Source: Centipeda felix (GTDB lineage Bacteria > Bacillota > Negativicutes > Selenomonadales > Selenomonadaceae). From it: DNA of 64,000 bases. A program made the position numbers and the translations under genes. Below, in pieces: positions 1 to 8,010 of the stretch. Under the pieces are notes generated by a model. The model made no database searches. It had not been told where the DNA came from and saw only the letters and a program-made list of their open reading frames with translations. The DNA is taken from contig NZ_LT891957.1 in NCBI RefSeq assembly GCF_900186465.1, positions 184,328-248,327 of the forward strand. The letters run 5' to 3'. Each line of letters begins with the position of its first letter. The stretch's first letter is position 1.

Positions 1-1301
1 GTTGCGCTCCCCATGATGAGGATCGCCCCATGCCGACGTGCCAGGATCTCTGCGACAACGCGTGCGTGATAGCGTGGGGACTCATCCTGCTTATAGGACA
101 TATCCTGTTCCTCATCGAGGATGATGCAGCCGACGTTCCCCGCCGGCGTAAAGAGCGCGGACCGTGCGCCGATGATGACCCCCGCTTCGCCGCGCCGCAC
201 GCGGAAGATGGCATCGTTGCGCTCGGCAAGTGAAAGGCGGCTGTGCAAGACGACAATATCTCCGGCAAAGCTCTCTTGAAACGCCGTGATGAGCTGACCC
301 GTGAGCGCGATCTCCGGCACGAGTACGATGACCTGCCGCCCTGCGCGCCGAACGGCTCGAGCTGTCTCCATGTAGACACGCGTCTTGCCGCTCCCTGTCA
401 CCCCATGAAGGAGATAGCCGTGAAACGTCTCCGCGGCAGCGCCTGCCTGCAGTGCGGCGACGGCATGCTGCTGCGCCTCCGTCAGCGTCTCCCCGCACGT
501 CTCACGCGCCCCTGCCGCATAGCTGTCACGCACCTGACGGCGCAGGTGCTCCATGAGAATATGCGCATCGGTCAGATGTCGGATGGTCGCGGTCGTAATC
601 CCTGCCTGCTTCAGTTCTGCGAGCGTGTGCTCGCGCTCCATGCGAAAGAGCTCCAATGCGCGCCGCTGCGCCGGTCTCCGCGTGAATGCACGGAGCAGTT
701 CCTCCGTAATCTCGCCCGCCGTATAGTACTTCTCATACTTTGCCTTGTCACGCCGATCGGCACGGTATTCCTTGCGTATGAGGCCATAGCGCAGGAGCTT
801 TTCCAATGCCCCATCCACATCGCACGCCGGCAGAGCCGTCCGCAGCTGTGCCCCGCGCTGCTCGCCATACTCGCAGAGGCAGTCGTAAACGGCGCGTGCT
901 GCCGCATCCATGAGGATGGGATGCGTTTCATCCACATCCTCTGCCGGCACATAGGCGGAAAAAATACGCAGCCCACTCTTGCCCGGCATAAAGAGCCGCA
1001 TCATCTCTGCCGCAGAGCAGAGATAAAATGCCGCCAGCTCCTGTGCCGCTGCAAGCAGCTGCGGCGTAAACCACGCCTCCTCATCCACAGGCTCGAGAAT
1101 CGCGCGCAGACGATGTGCGCCATCACGTGCCGCATCGTAGGGGCGTACGGCGACGACGAATCCCTCAACACGCACCTTGCCAAACGGGACGAAGACACGC
1201 CATCCTACATCGATCTGCGGCAGCGCATCCGGCACGACATAGGTAAACGCCGTGGCAATACTCTTGACGGGAATGTTGACATAGACATCGGCAACCGTCA
1301 T
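1..1301 (-). CDS. priA: Primosomal protein N' (replication restart helicase), 3' part outside window
   Basis: PriA is a superfamily 2 helicase that recognises stalled forks and starts primosome assembly. The frame runs open from an ATG at 1299-1301, preceded by a GGGGAAGG ribosome site, to the window edge. The start MTVADVYVNIP is the usual PriA N-terminus. Visible motifs are Walker A GVTGSGKT near residue 300, VPEIALT just after it, and the DExH box near residue 395, followed by SYKQDESPRYHAR, a PriA signature. The box reads DEEQ rather than the usual DEEH. The C-terminal helicase lobe and zinc-binding cysteines lie beyond base 1. The upstream gene at 1380-1733 lies 78 bases away in the same direction and may share its promoter. 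Confidence 0.95.
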   Translation of the reverse strand, partial: MTVADVYVNIPVKSIATAFTYVVPDALPQIDVGWRVFVPFGKVRVEGFVVAVRPYDAARDGAHRLRAILEPVDEEAWFTPQLLAAAQELAAFYLCSAAEMMRLFMPGKSGLRIFSAYVPAEDVDETHPILMDAAARAVYDCLCEYGEQRGAQLRTALPACDVDGALEKLLRYGLIRKEYRADRRDKAKYEKYYTAGEITEELLRAFTRRPAQRRALELFRMEREHTLAELKQAGITTATIRHLTDAHILMEHLRRQVRDSYAAGARETCGETLTEAQQHAVAALQAGAAAETFHGYLLHGVTGSGKTRVYMETARAVRRAGRQVIVLVPEIALTGQLITAFQESFAGDIVVLHSRLSLAERNDAIFRVRRGEAGVIIGARSALFTPAGNVGCIILDEEQDMSYKQDESPRYHARVVAEILARRHGAILIMGSA

Positions 1302-1379
1302 GCCTTCCCCTTTTCCGCAAAAAAGAAGCCGTCACACGAACACATCCGTGCAGCAGCTCCTTCCCTCCCGTTCGTCTGA

Positions 1380-1733
1380 TTATCCAATGACCGCCTGATT
1401 GGCGAGAATCGCCTTGCCTGCCTGACAGGCAGGACAGATACAGGTATCCTCGCCCTGCTCTTTTGCCTTCTTCGCAGCAGCTGCCAGTTCCTGCGCTTTC
1501 TTTTCACCAAAGACCTTGACGCCGTCCGGTGAATCCGTGAACCCAATGAGCTGATCAATCGTCAGCACATCGCCCTTCAATTCCTCGACCAGCGTGTGGA
1601 AGGAAGCGTGCTCCTCTGCAGTTCCCGCTGCGCGGAGAAAATACTCTGCCTTCTCCTTCAGTCCCGCATAGACCGACGGTGCTTCTGCCAATTTCTTTAC
1701 TTGAGCAATCACCTCTTCACGACTGAGTGCCAT
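1380..1733 (-). CDS. Small conserved-looking protein of unknown function with CxxC motif
   Basis: A 117-residue acidic, helix-rich protein. The ATG at 1731-1733 is preceded by GGGAGA at good spacing; a longer frame exists upstream but has no ribosome site. The C-terminal part contains CICPAC, a possible thiol or metal pair, within an Ala/Lys-rich region. I do not recognise the family. It is the first gene after a strong minus-strand promoter (1784-1812) and precedes priA, so the two may be co-transcribed. No signal peptide or membrane segment is visible, so it is probably cytoplasmic. Confidence 0.75.
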   Translation of the reverse strand: MALSREEVIAQVKKLAEAPSVYAGLKEKAEYFLRAAGTAEEHASFHTLVEELKGDVLTIDQLIGFTDSPDGVKVFGEKKAQELAAAAKKAKEQGEDTCICPACQAGKAILANQAVIG

Positions 1734-1783
1734 AACAACATCTCCCTTCGAAGTCATTGATACGATAACATAATCTATTTGTT

Positions 1784-1812
1784 ATTATAGGGCATGACAC
1801 AGTGTTTGACAA
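1784..1812 (-). promoter_or_regulatory. Promoter for the 1380-1733 gene and possibly priA
   Basis: Read on the minus strand: TTGTCA, a 17-base spacer, then TATAAT. It lies about 50 bases before the start codon of the small gene and is divergent from the cupin promoter. Confidence 0.8.
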
Positions 1813-1885
1813 CAGAAAACAGCCAAATAAACATAACTATTATAAATCTTTATTTGAGAATAAATATTATTTTTTCTGCACATCT

Positions 1886-1915
1886 TTGACTTTTTGACAA
1901 ACCAGATGTTATACT
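1886..1915 (+). promoter_or_regulatory. Promoter for the cupin gene
   Basis: TTGACT, an 18-base spacer, TATACT, ending 23 bases before the cupin ATG. A second TTGACA lies at 1894-1899 but is too close to the -10 to be used with it. Confidence 0.7.
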
Positions 1916-1938
1916 ATCAGCATAAAGGAGGGATTACC

Positions 1939-2283
1939 ATGTCAATCTTAAACAATATCGAGGACGCACAGGTGCTGTCACTCAAGGACCAGGTTGCCTA
2001 TGCAGACGGACAGGTCGTCAGCAAGACGCTCGTCCAAAATAAAGGTCTCGGCATCACACTCTTTGCCTTCGCCAAGGGCGAGGGCATCAGCACGCACGAA
2101 TCCAAGGGAGACGCGTTCGTCACAGCGCTCGACGGTGCGGGCATCATCACCATCGACGGTGAGAAATACGAACTCCACGCCGGTGAGAGCATCGTCATGC
2201 CCGCCAACCACCCGCATTCCGTCTATGCGACAAAAGATGTGCCGTTTAAGATGCTTCTCGTCGTCGCATTCCCCGAGGCTTAG
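1939..2283 (+). CDS. Single-domain cupin protein
   Basis: A 114-residue small beta-barrel of the cupin superfamily. The ATG at 1939 follows AAAGGAGGG; the longer frame from 1894 begins inside the promoter and is rejected. The two cupin motifs are recognisable: G-x5-H-x3-D (GISTHESKGDAF) and the second motif around GESIVMPANHPHSV, supplying histidines for a possible metal site. The substrate cannot be told from sequence; such proteins are often annotated as cupin-domain or ethanolamine-utilisation-like proteins. It is monocistronic, with its own promoter, and its stop codon forms the edge of a MITE-like repeat. Confidence 0.85.
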   Translation: MSILNNIEDAQVLSLKDQVAYADGQVVSKTLVQNKGLGITLFAFAKGEGISTHESKGDAFVTALDGAGIITIDGEKYELHAGESIVMPANHPHSVYATKDVPFKMLLVVAFPEA

Positions 2284-2447
2284 GGAAACACTGATAAATT
2301 CAGCACCGCCGTCTTAGCACATCTTTTTCGCCCTGTCTGTGTCGACAAATCCTCCACATAGCCTCTGCTATGCGTCCGGTTTGTCTCCTTGACAGGACAA
2401 AAAATCTGTACCAATCCGACGGACTGCATTTTATCAGCGATTCCCTA
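2281..2447. repeat. MITE-like repeat, copy 1
   Basis: About 167 bp, nearly identical over most of its length to 4993-5162. The ends are imperfect inverted repeats: TAGGGAAACACTGATAAA on the left and, read inverted, TAGGGAATCGCTGATAAA on the right. Internal palindromes include CATAGC/GCTATG (2357-2372) and TTTGTC/GACAAA. It begins at the cupin stop codon and ends before the response-regulator terminator, between converging genes. No coding sequence is seen. Confidence 0.85.
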
Positions 2448-2465
2448 GAGAATCACTGATTCGCG

Positions 2466-2505
2466 AAAATAGAGCTGCGTTCCATAACACAGTTCTATTT
2501 TTTTT
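2466..2505. terminator. Bidirectional intrinsic terminator
   Basis: Imperfect hairpin with arms AAAATAGAGCTG and CAGTTCTATTTT, followed by eight T on the plus strand and TTTT on the minus strand. It serves the cupin gene and the response regulator, whose stop codon overlaps the stem. Confidence 0.75.
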
Positions 2506-3259
2506 GCCGCTCCTGCATGAAGGCACGCGGCGACGTGTGCATATACTTTTTGAACACACTGCAAAAATTCTTATAGTCGCCAAATCCATTCGCCTCGGCG
2601 ACCTCGTAGACGCGATATTTTCCTGATGCCAGCTGACTTACTGCCTTATGCAGACGCTCCCGCGTCAGCGCCTCGAGGAATGTCTGACCCGTCGTCTCTT
2701 TGAACTTGCGGCTGAGATAGCTCGCACTCACACCAGCTTCCTCCGCCAGCTGTTCAATGCTGAGTTTTTCATGATAATCGCTGCGAATCCGCTCCATCGC
2801 ATGGCGGACGTAGGGGTTCAGCCCCTCATCCGAAAAATATCGTGCCCAATCGAGCCCCTCCGACAGTGGAGCAGGCTCTATTTTTTCTTTGCCGTGCTCT
2901 GCAAGGCGATGCAGAAGCGCTGCTAGTTCTTCCTCGTTGACCGGTTTCAGCAAATAATCTGCGGCATGGAGTTCAATCGCCTTTTTGGCATAATCGAACT
3001 CCGCATAGCTCGTGAGAAAGATGAGCTGCGGCAGAATCCCCTCATCGCGTGCGTGCTCTGCCATCGTGATCCCATCCATGCGCGGCATACGGATGTCCGT
3101 CAGGAGGATGTCGGGATGCGTTGTGCGCAGCAGCTCCAGCCCAGCCGCACCGTCGGCGGCATCACCGACGACAACGCAGTCCATCGCCGCCCAGTCAATG
3201 GTACATACCAGTCCCTTGCGAATGATCTCCTCATCCTCGACAATCAGCACACGCTGCAT
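2495..3259 (-). CDS. Response regulator, REC plus AraC-type DNA-binding domain (YesN type)
   Basis: A 254-residue cytoplasmic transcription regulator. Residues 1-120 form a receiver domain with acidic pair EDEE near the start, phospho-acceptor Asp in LLTDIRMPRMDG and the Lys of LLKPVNEEE. Residues about 150-250 are two AraC-type helix-turn-helix motifs (LAEEAGVSASYLSRKFKE and VAEANGFGDYKNFCSVFKK). The start is the ATG at 3257-3259, placed by GGAGG eight bases upstream; a GTG three codons earlier is possible. It overlaps the 3' end of the kinase gene by about 29 bases, so the pair is translationally coupled. It probably controls the adjacent ABC importer. Confidence 0.93.
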   Translation of the reverse strand: MQRVLIVEDEEIIRKGLVCTIDWAAMDCVVVGDAADGAAGLELLRTTHPDILLTDIRMPRMDGITMAEHARDEGILPQLIFLTSYAEFDYAKKAIELHAADYLLKPVNEEELAALLHRLAEHGKEKIEPAPLSEGLDWARYFSDEGLNPYVRHAMERIRSDYHEKLSIEQLAEEAGVSASYLSRKFKETTGQTFLEALTRERLHKAVSQLASGKYRVYEVAEANGFGDYKNFCSVFKKYMHTSPRAFMQERQKK

Positions 3260-4961
3260 TTTCCTCACCTCCGCTGCGTCGAATCGGCAGCACCATCTCC
3301 ACGCGCGTACCGCCCGATGGTGGGCACGAAATCTTCACACCGTATTCCACGCCATAGAGCAGGCGAATCCGACGGTCGATATTATAAAGCCCCGTATGCA
3401 CGGAGCGGTTCTCCCCCTCCGCCATCATCGTCCGCAGACGATGCAGCGTTTCTGCATCCATCCCCAGCCCTCTGTCCTCAATGACAATATGCAGCTGCTC
3501 TGCCTCCATGGTCATCCGCGACACGATCTCTATGTTCCCCTCTGCATCCGCACCATAGTGGATGGCATTTTCCACAATGGGCTGAAGGAACAGCTTTGGG
3601 ACGAGACAAGTCTCTGCCCCTTCCTCCATCTCCTCGCGATAGGAAAACCGCGCCCCAAAACGCAGCCGCTGAATCTCAATATAGCGTTCCAGATGACAGA
3701 GATCCTCGGCGAGCGTCACCTGCCGCACACGATTGTCAATGCTGTAGCGCAGGAGTGTCGAAAGAGCAGAAATCATACGCACGGCATCGTCGGGGGCGAG
3801 CTTCGTCATGAACTTGATATTCTCGAGCGTGTTAAAGAGAAAGTGCGGATTGAACTGTGACTCAAGCTGGCGGAGTTCCGAGATAACCCCCGCGCGCGCC
3901 TCCTCCTCGTTCTCACGCATCAGGCGGACGAGACTCTCCGCCATGCGGTTATAGGCGGCGGCAATCTCCTCAAACTCATTATCTGAGCGGATCACAAGTC
4001 TCCTCTGCAGATCGCCGTGGCGCACCGCGCGAAACGCATCCACGATTTCGCTGACCGCCTGTGTCTTATCGCACGTCTCACGCCGCACACTGACGACAAT
4101 CAGCGGCAGCATGAGCAAAAAGACGCCGAGAAGAATCGCCGCCCCCGTTGCAAATTGAGCGATTCGACTGCCGAGCGGAAAAAGCGCATAGATGGTAAAT
4201 CCCCCGTCCAACACCTCAGATGCCGCATAATAGTGCTGCCCATCCACGCTGACCAGCCCCGTCCTACCGTCCAATGCGGGCACGATTTTTTGAAACGCAC
4301 TGTCCCGCAGTGTGGGCATTGTGACAAATGGTGCACGTTCCGCGCGGTCGGTAATGACGATGTGTAACTTCTCCCCCGTCTGCAAATGCTGTCCCAGTTC
4401 CCGCGCGGGCAGGACAAAGACGGCATAGCCTTCGATTGTCGATGTAGCGTCCCCCGTGCTAGGAGCATAGCGAACTGCCTGCCCGACAACATAGTCCCAA
4501 TCCTGCGCGCCGTTTGGGACAAACTCCGCTACGCTCCCCTCCTGTCGCTCCATGCGCGAGAGTACGCCCCAGTGCATTGACGGAGGCAGAAGATATGGCG
4601 GAACCTCTTGCTCTGTGGAAAAGAGAACGTGCCGCTCCACGTCTAGGAGGAAGAAATGCGGCTGTGAACCATAGCGGTTGAGCTGTGCGTAGATGCGCTC
4701 CATCGCGGCACTTCGCCCATTTCCGTCCGCATGGAATCCATCGAGTCCACCCGCTGCGATCGCTGCGGCACGCTCCTCATAGTCCTGCGTCAGCTCCGTA
4801 AAGATTGCCCCTGTTGCCCGTACCTCCTCCTCCGTGTGGGCGGCAACATTCCGTTGCCAGTATAACGCTGCCAGCAACAGACAGATCACCGTGATGAGCA
4901 CGACGGGTACAATGGCATACAGAAGGAGTGCACTACGCACCTCATCTTGAAATTTCCGCAC
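3231..4961 (-). CDS. Membrane sensor histidine kinase (YesM/LytS-like, His_kinase family)
   Basis: About 576 residues. A membrane segment near residues 12-36 and a second near 265-285 flank an extracytoplasmic sensor domain. HAMP follows (near 300-345), then a His_kinase domain with phospho-acceptor in QFNPHFLFNTLENI, and an HATPase domain with N-box VENAIHYG and DRGLGMD. The first ATG (4976) lies on the ribosome site itself; AGGAGG followed six bases later by GTG at 4961 makes GTG the better start. Its partner is the overlapping response regulator. The neighbouring importer suggests that it senses that importer's substrate or its loaded binding protein. Confidence 0.92.
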   Translation of the reverse strand: MRKFQDEVRSALLLYAIVPVVLITVICLLLAALYWQRNVAAHTEEEVRATGAIFTELTQDYEERAAAIAAGGLDGFHADGNGRSAAMERIYAQLNRYGSQPHFFLLDVERHVLFSTEQEVPPYLLPPSMHWGVLSRMERQEGSVAEFVPNGAQDWDYVVGQAVRYAPSTGDATSTIEGYAVFVLPARELGQHLQTGEKLHIVITDRAERAPFVTMPTLRDSAFQKIVPALDGRTGLVSVDGQHYYAASEVLDGGFTIYALFPLGSRIAQFATGAAILLGVFLLMLPLIVVSVRRETCDKTQAVSEIVDAFRAVRHGDLQRRLVIRSDNEFEEIAAAYNRMAESLVRLMRENEEEARAGVISELRQLESQFNPHFLFNTLENIKFMTKLAPDDAVRMISALSTLLRYSIDNRVRQVTLAEDLCHLERYIEIQRLRFGARFSYREEMEEGAETCLVPKLFLQPIVENAIHYGADAEGNIEIVSRMTMEAEQLHIVIEDRGLGMDAETLHRLRTMMAEGENRSVHTGLYNIDRRIRLLYGVEYGVKISCPPSGGTRVEMVLPIRRSGGEENAACADCRG

Positions 4962-4992
4962 GCACTCCCTCCTCATACGGCATACGAACTAA

Positions 4993-5162
4993 TTAAGGAA
5001 GCACTGATAAATTCAGCACCGCCGTCTTAGTACATCTTTTTCGCCCTGTCTGTGCCCTAGAATCCTCCACATAGCCTCTGCTATGCGTCCGGTTTGTCTC
5101 CTTGACAGGACAAAAAAATCTGCACCAATCCGACGGACTTCATTTTATCAGCGATTCCTTAA
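4993..5162. repeat. MITE-like repeat, copy 2
   Basis: About 170 bp, close copy of 2281-2447. Termini are TTAAGGAAGCACTGATAAA and, inverted, TTAAGGAATCGCTGATAAA, giving roughly 19-bp terminal inverted repeats beginning with TTAA. It sits between a probable minus-strand promoter (5174-5202) and the sensor kinase gene, so it would lie in the kinase leader RNA. Confidence 0.85.
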
Positions 5163-5173
5163 CATCCGACTCT

Positions 5174-5202
5174 ATTATACCAAATTTGGGCAAAAACAAA
5201 AA
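5174..5202 (-). promoter_or_regulatory. Possible promoter for the two-component genes
   Basis: Perfect TATAAT on the minus strand (5174-5179) with only a weak TTTTTG at 17-base spacing. It is located just after the terminator of the binding-protein gene and just before the repeat. Confidence 0.45.
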
Positions 5203-5226
5203 TACCGAGGTGTTGCGCCTCGGTAT
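5191..5226 (-). terminator. Terminator after the ABC binding-protein gene
   Basis: Minus-strand hairpin with 9-bp arms ATACCGAGG/CCTCGGTAT and a 7-base loop, followed by TTTTTGTTTTT. Confidence 0.85.
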
Positions 5227-5245
5227 CTTTATCCTCACACAGCGT

Positions 5246-6286
5246 TTACTGGACGCTCGTAAAGATGTCCTTGAACTTGTCCAGCCACGACTTCTTATTC
5301 TTCTCGACAACCTGCTCATTATCATCGATGATCTTGATCTGATCCTTCGGCAGGAGGCCGACAGGCGGATCCACATCGTCACGCACGGAGCGGCGATGGA
5401 GCTGCGAGGCGATAATGCTCTGTGCCTCTTTGCTCGTAATGAAGTCGATGAACTTCTTCGCATTCTCCATGTGCTTTGCATTCTTGATGATATAGATGCC
5501 GTCCGGCTTTGAGATAACGCCTTCCTTCATGTAGACGAGCTTGACGGGAGCGCCGTCGGCGACGTATTTCGCGCCGCCCTCTTCAAAGGTCAGACCGACA
5601 GCGTACTCACCGTCAGCAACGCCCTTGTAAACGGCAGACGAACCGGAGAGGAGCTTGCCGTCCAGATTGCGGCAGAGCTTCTCCACATAGTCCCAGCCCT
5701 TGTCCGGATCACCGTTCCCCATCGCATAGAGCATATTGATGAGATGCTCATAGGAGGACGAGGACTTCGACGGATCGGCAAACGCGATCTTGCCCTTGAG
5801 CGCAGGGTTCAGCAGATCCTCATAGCCCTCAACCTTCACATCGCCGATGAGGTTCGTATTAATCATGATAACGCTCGGAATATCCGTAAAGCGCGTCATC
5901 GGTCCCTCGGTGTTCTTGAACGCGGGCTGAATGTGATCCTCGTTCACCGAAGTATAGTTCTCAAAGAGCGCCGCCTTCGGCTTCATCGTATTGAGTGAGC
6001 CGCCCCAGAAAATATCCCCGAGAGGATTTGCCTTCTCGGACTCGACGCGCTTTAGGAGCTCGCCCGTACCGGCGGCGATGACCTCCACCTTTACACCGCT
6101 CTCTTTCTCAAACTCCTCGACAAGAGGGTTGATGAAGGCAAGTGGATGCGGGCAGTAGATGACGAGACTGTTGTCGTCTGCCTTTGCCGCCTGCTTCTCA
6201 CCACCGCTCCCGCCGCCGCAGCCACTGAGCGCGGTGCCGAGAACGAGGGATGCCGCGACGGCGGCAATCACCTTTTTGAATCGCAT
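5246..6286 (-). CDS. ABC transporter substrate-binding lipoprotein (ferric iron/Afu-like family)
   Basis: A 346-residue extracytoplasmic lipoprotein. The signal peptide has lipobox LSGC near residue 23, then a Gly-rich linker. The mature part begins LVIYCPHP and belongs to the type 2 periplasmic-binding fold used for ferric iron, phosphonates or phosphorylated sugars. Features such as GDIFWGGS and SGSSAVYKGVADGEYAVGLT are typical of that group. The start is secured by AAAGGAGGT. It follows the ATPase and permease genes and ends at a clear terminator. The substrate is undecided: fused permease plus YesMN system resembles hexose-phosphate (Afu) importers as much as iron importers. Confidence 0.88.
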   Translation of the reverse strand: MRFKKVIAAVAASLVLGTALSGCGGGSGGEKQAAKADDNSLVIYCPHPLAFINPLVEEFEKESGVKVEVIAAGTGELLKRVESEKANPLGDIFWGGSLNTMKPKAALFENYTSVNEDHIQPAFKNTEGPMTRFTDIPSVIMINTNLIGDVKVEGYEDLLNPALKGKIAFADPSKSSSSYEHLINMLYAMGNGDPDKGWDYVEKLCRNLDGKLLSGSSAVYKGVADGEYAVGLTFEEGGAKYVADGAPVKLVYMKEGVISKPDGIYIIKNAKHMENAKKFIDFITSKEAQSIIASQLHRRSVRDDVDPPVGLLPKDQIKIIDDNEQVVEKNKKSWLDKFKDIFTSVQ

Positions 6287-6354
6287 GAGATGACCTCCTT
6301 TGACAAAACTGCCAAACCTATAACATCATCGGGAACGTGCCCGAAAAAAACGCA

Positions 6355-8010
6355 TTAGAGGGTAACGTCGCGGCTGCCCGACACGCGGAAGAAGATCAGC
6401 ATCGCGGCGATCGTCGTGAGCGTCAAGATCGTCGAGAGTGCTGCCGCCGTACCGTAGCTTGCACGAATGACCTCCGTGTAGATGGCGACCGACATGGTCT
6501 TGGTCGCGCCCGTGAAGAGGATGACCGAGGAACTGAGCTCATTGATCGCCGTAATCCACGAGAGGATCGCGCCGCTCATGACACCCGGGAGCATCATCAC
6601 CGCCGTCACCTTAAAGAAGGTTTTCAGCGGGGACGCACCAAGACTGATAGACGCCTCCTCGATGCTCGGACTGATCTGATAGAGAATCGCCGAACTTGAG
6701 CGCAGGGTATACGGGAGGCGACGGATCACGAGAGAGATGATGATGATGAGTGCCGTCCCCGAGAGGAGCAGCGGTTCTTCATTGAACGCGAGGAGCAGCG
6801 TGATACCAAGAACAGAGCCCGGGATGATGTACGGGAACATTGTCAGCGTATCGATGATGTCCGTGAGCAGGCTCTTGCGCCGCGTTGTCAGATAAGCGAC
6901 CGTCATACCGAGGAAGACGATGATGAGGATGGCCGCCGTACTGTAAAGATAGGTGTTCGAGATCGCCGTCCCCAGACTACTGAAGATCGTCGTATAGCTC
7001 TCAAGTGAGTAGCCGCCCGTAAAGACCGCACCATTTGTCTCCAGGAATGAGGTGTAGACCACAACGAGCTGCGGGATGAGCGACAGTGCGACGAGCAGAT
7101 AGATGGCGGCGTGCATCAGTACATTCCGTGCACCGTGCAGCTCTTTCACCGCAATCGGGCGCAGGGAGCTCATCGTAAACGACTTGCGGCTCACCACATA
7201 CTTTTGCAGCAGGAAGATCGTCGAGGTGATGACGACCATGATCGCCGCCATCGCTGCCGCGAAATTCGCCTGATCGCCGACCTCGTTGATGAACTCCGAG
7301 TAGATCATGACGGGCATGACGTTGAACCCCTCACCGATCAGCATCGGCGTACCGAAGTCCGCCATCGCATTCATGAACACCATGAGTGCCCCTGCGAGAA
7401 TGGTCGGTGTGATGAGCGGTACAATGACCGTCGCCACTTTGCGGATACCGCTGCAGCCAAGACTCTCTGCCGCCTCCACCAAGGCCGCATCGATACTCTT
7501 CATCGCACCGGCGGCATAGAGGTAGATGAATGGATAGAGCTTCAACGTCAGCACGAGCAGAATGCCTGAAAAGCCGTAGATCGACGGGAACTCATAGTGG
7601 AACGTCGTCTGCAGCCACTGCGTCAGAATGCCGCTGCGCCCGCCGATGAGAATCCATGAGTACGCGCCGATGAAGGGCGGCGAGAGCAGCGAGATGATGA
7701 TGCAGATCTCGAGTGCCGTCTTGCCACGCACACGGAAGAGTGTCATACAGTACGCGAGTGCCGTTCCGATTACGATGGCAAGCACCGTCACACAGGCCGT
7801 CACGCTGAAACTGTTGATCATCGACTGATAGTAATATTTTCGCTCGAAGAAATGTGTGAAGTGCTCAAGCGTGAACTCCCCCGTTACGGCATCCTGAAAC
7901 GCCGAGATGAAGAGGGAAAAGAGCGGATAGATGAGGAAGAGTCCGAACACGGCAATCGACAGAGCCGTGATGCCCGTCCAGAAGTCGAGGCGCACGCCAT
8001 GCTTACTCAT
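6355..8010 (-). CDS. ABC transporter permease, two permease domains fused
   Basis: A 551-residue inner-membrane protein with about 12 hydrophobic segments, formed by two tandem binding-protein-dependent permease domains. Both carry the EAA loop that docks the ATPase (EAAESLGCSGIRKVATVIVPL near 190 and EEASISLGASPLKTFFKVTAVML-like near 450). The ATG at 8010 overlaps the ATPase stop (ATGAGTAA), so translation is coupled; an upstream ATG in the ATPase gene is rejected. Fused permeases of this sort occur in FbpB/AfuB-type importers, where a single polypeptide makes the whole channel. Confidence 0.92.
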   Translation of the reverse strand: MSKHGVRLDFWTGITALSIAVFGLFLIYPLFSLFISAFQDAVTGEFTLEHFTHFFERKYYYQSMINSFSVTACVTVLAIVIGTALAYCMTLFRVRGKTALEICIIISLLSPPFIGAYSWILIGGRSGILTQWLQTTFHYEFPSIYGFSGILLVLTLKLYPFIYLYAAGAMKSIDAALVEAAESLGCSGIRKVATVIVPLITPTILAGALMVFMNAMADFGTPMLIGEGFNVMPVMIYSEFINEVGDQANFAAAMAAIMVVITSTIFLLQKYVVSRKSFTMSSLRPIAVKELHGARNVLMHAAIYLLVALSLIPQLVVVYTSFLETNGAVFTGGYSLESYTTIFSSLGTAISNTYLYSTAAILIIVFLGMTVAYLTTRRKSLLTDIIDTLTMFPYIIPGSVLGITLLLAFNEEPLLLSGTALIIIISLVIRRLPYTLRSSSAILYQISPSIEEASISLGASPLKTFFKVTAVMMLPGVMSGAILSWITAINELSSSVILFTGATKTMSVAIYTEVIRASYGTAAALSTILTLTTIAAMLIFFRVSGSRDVTL

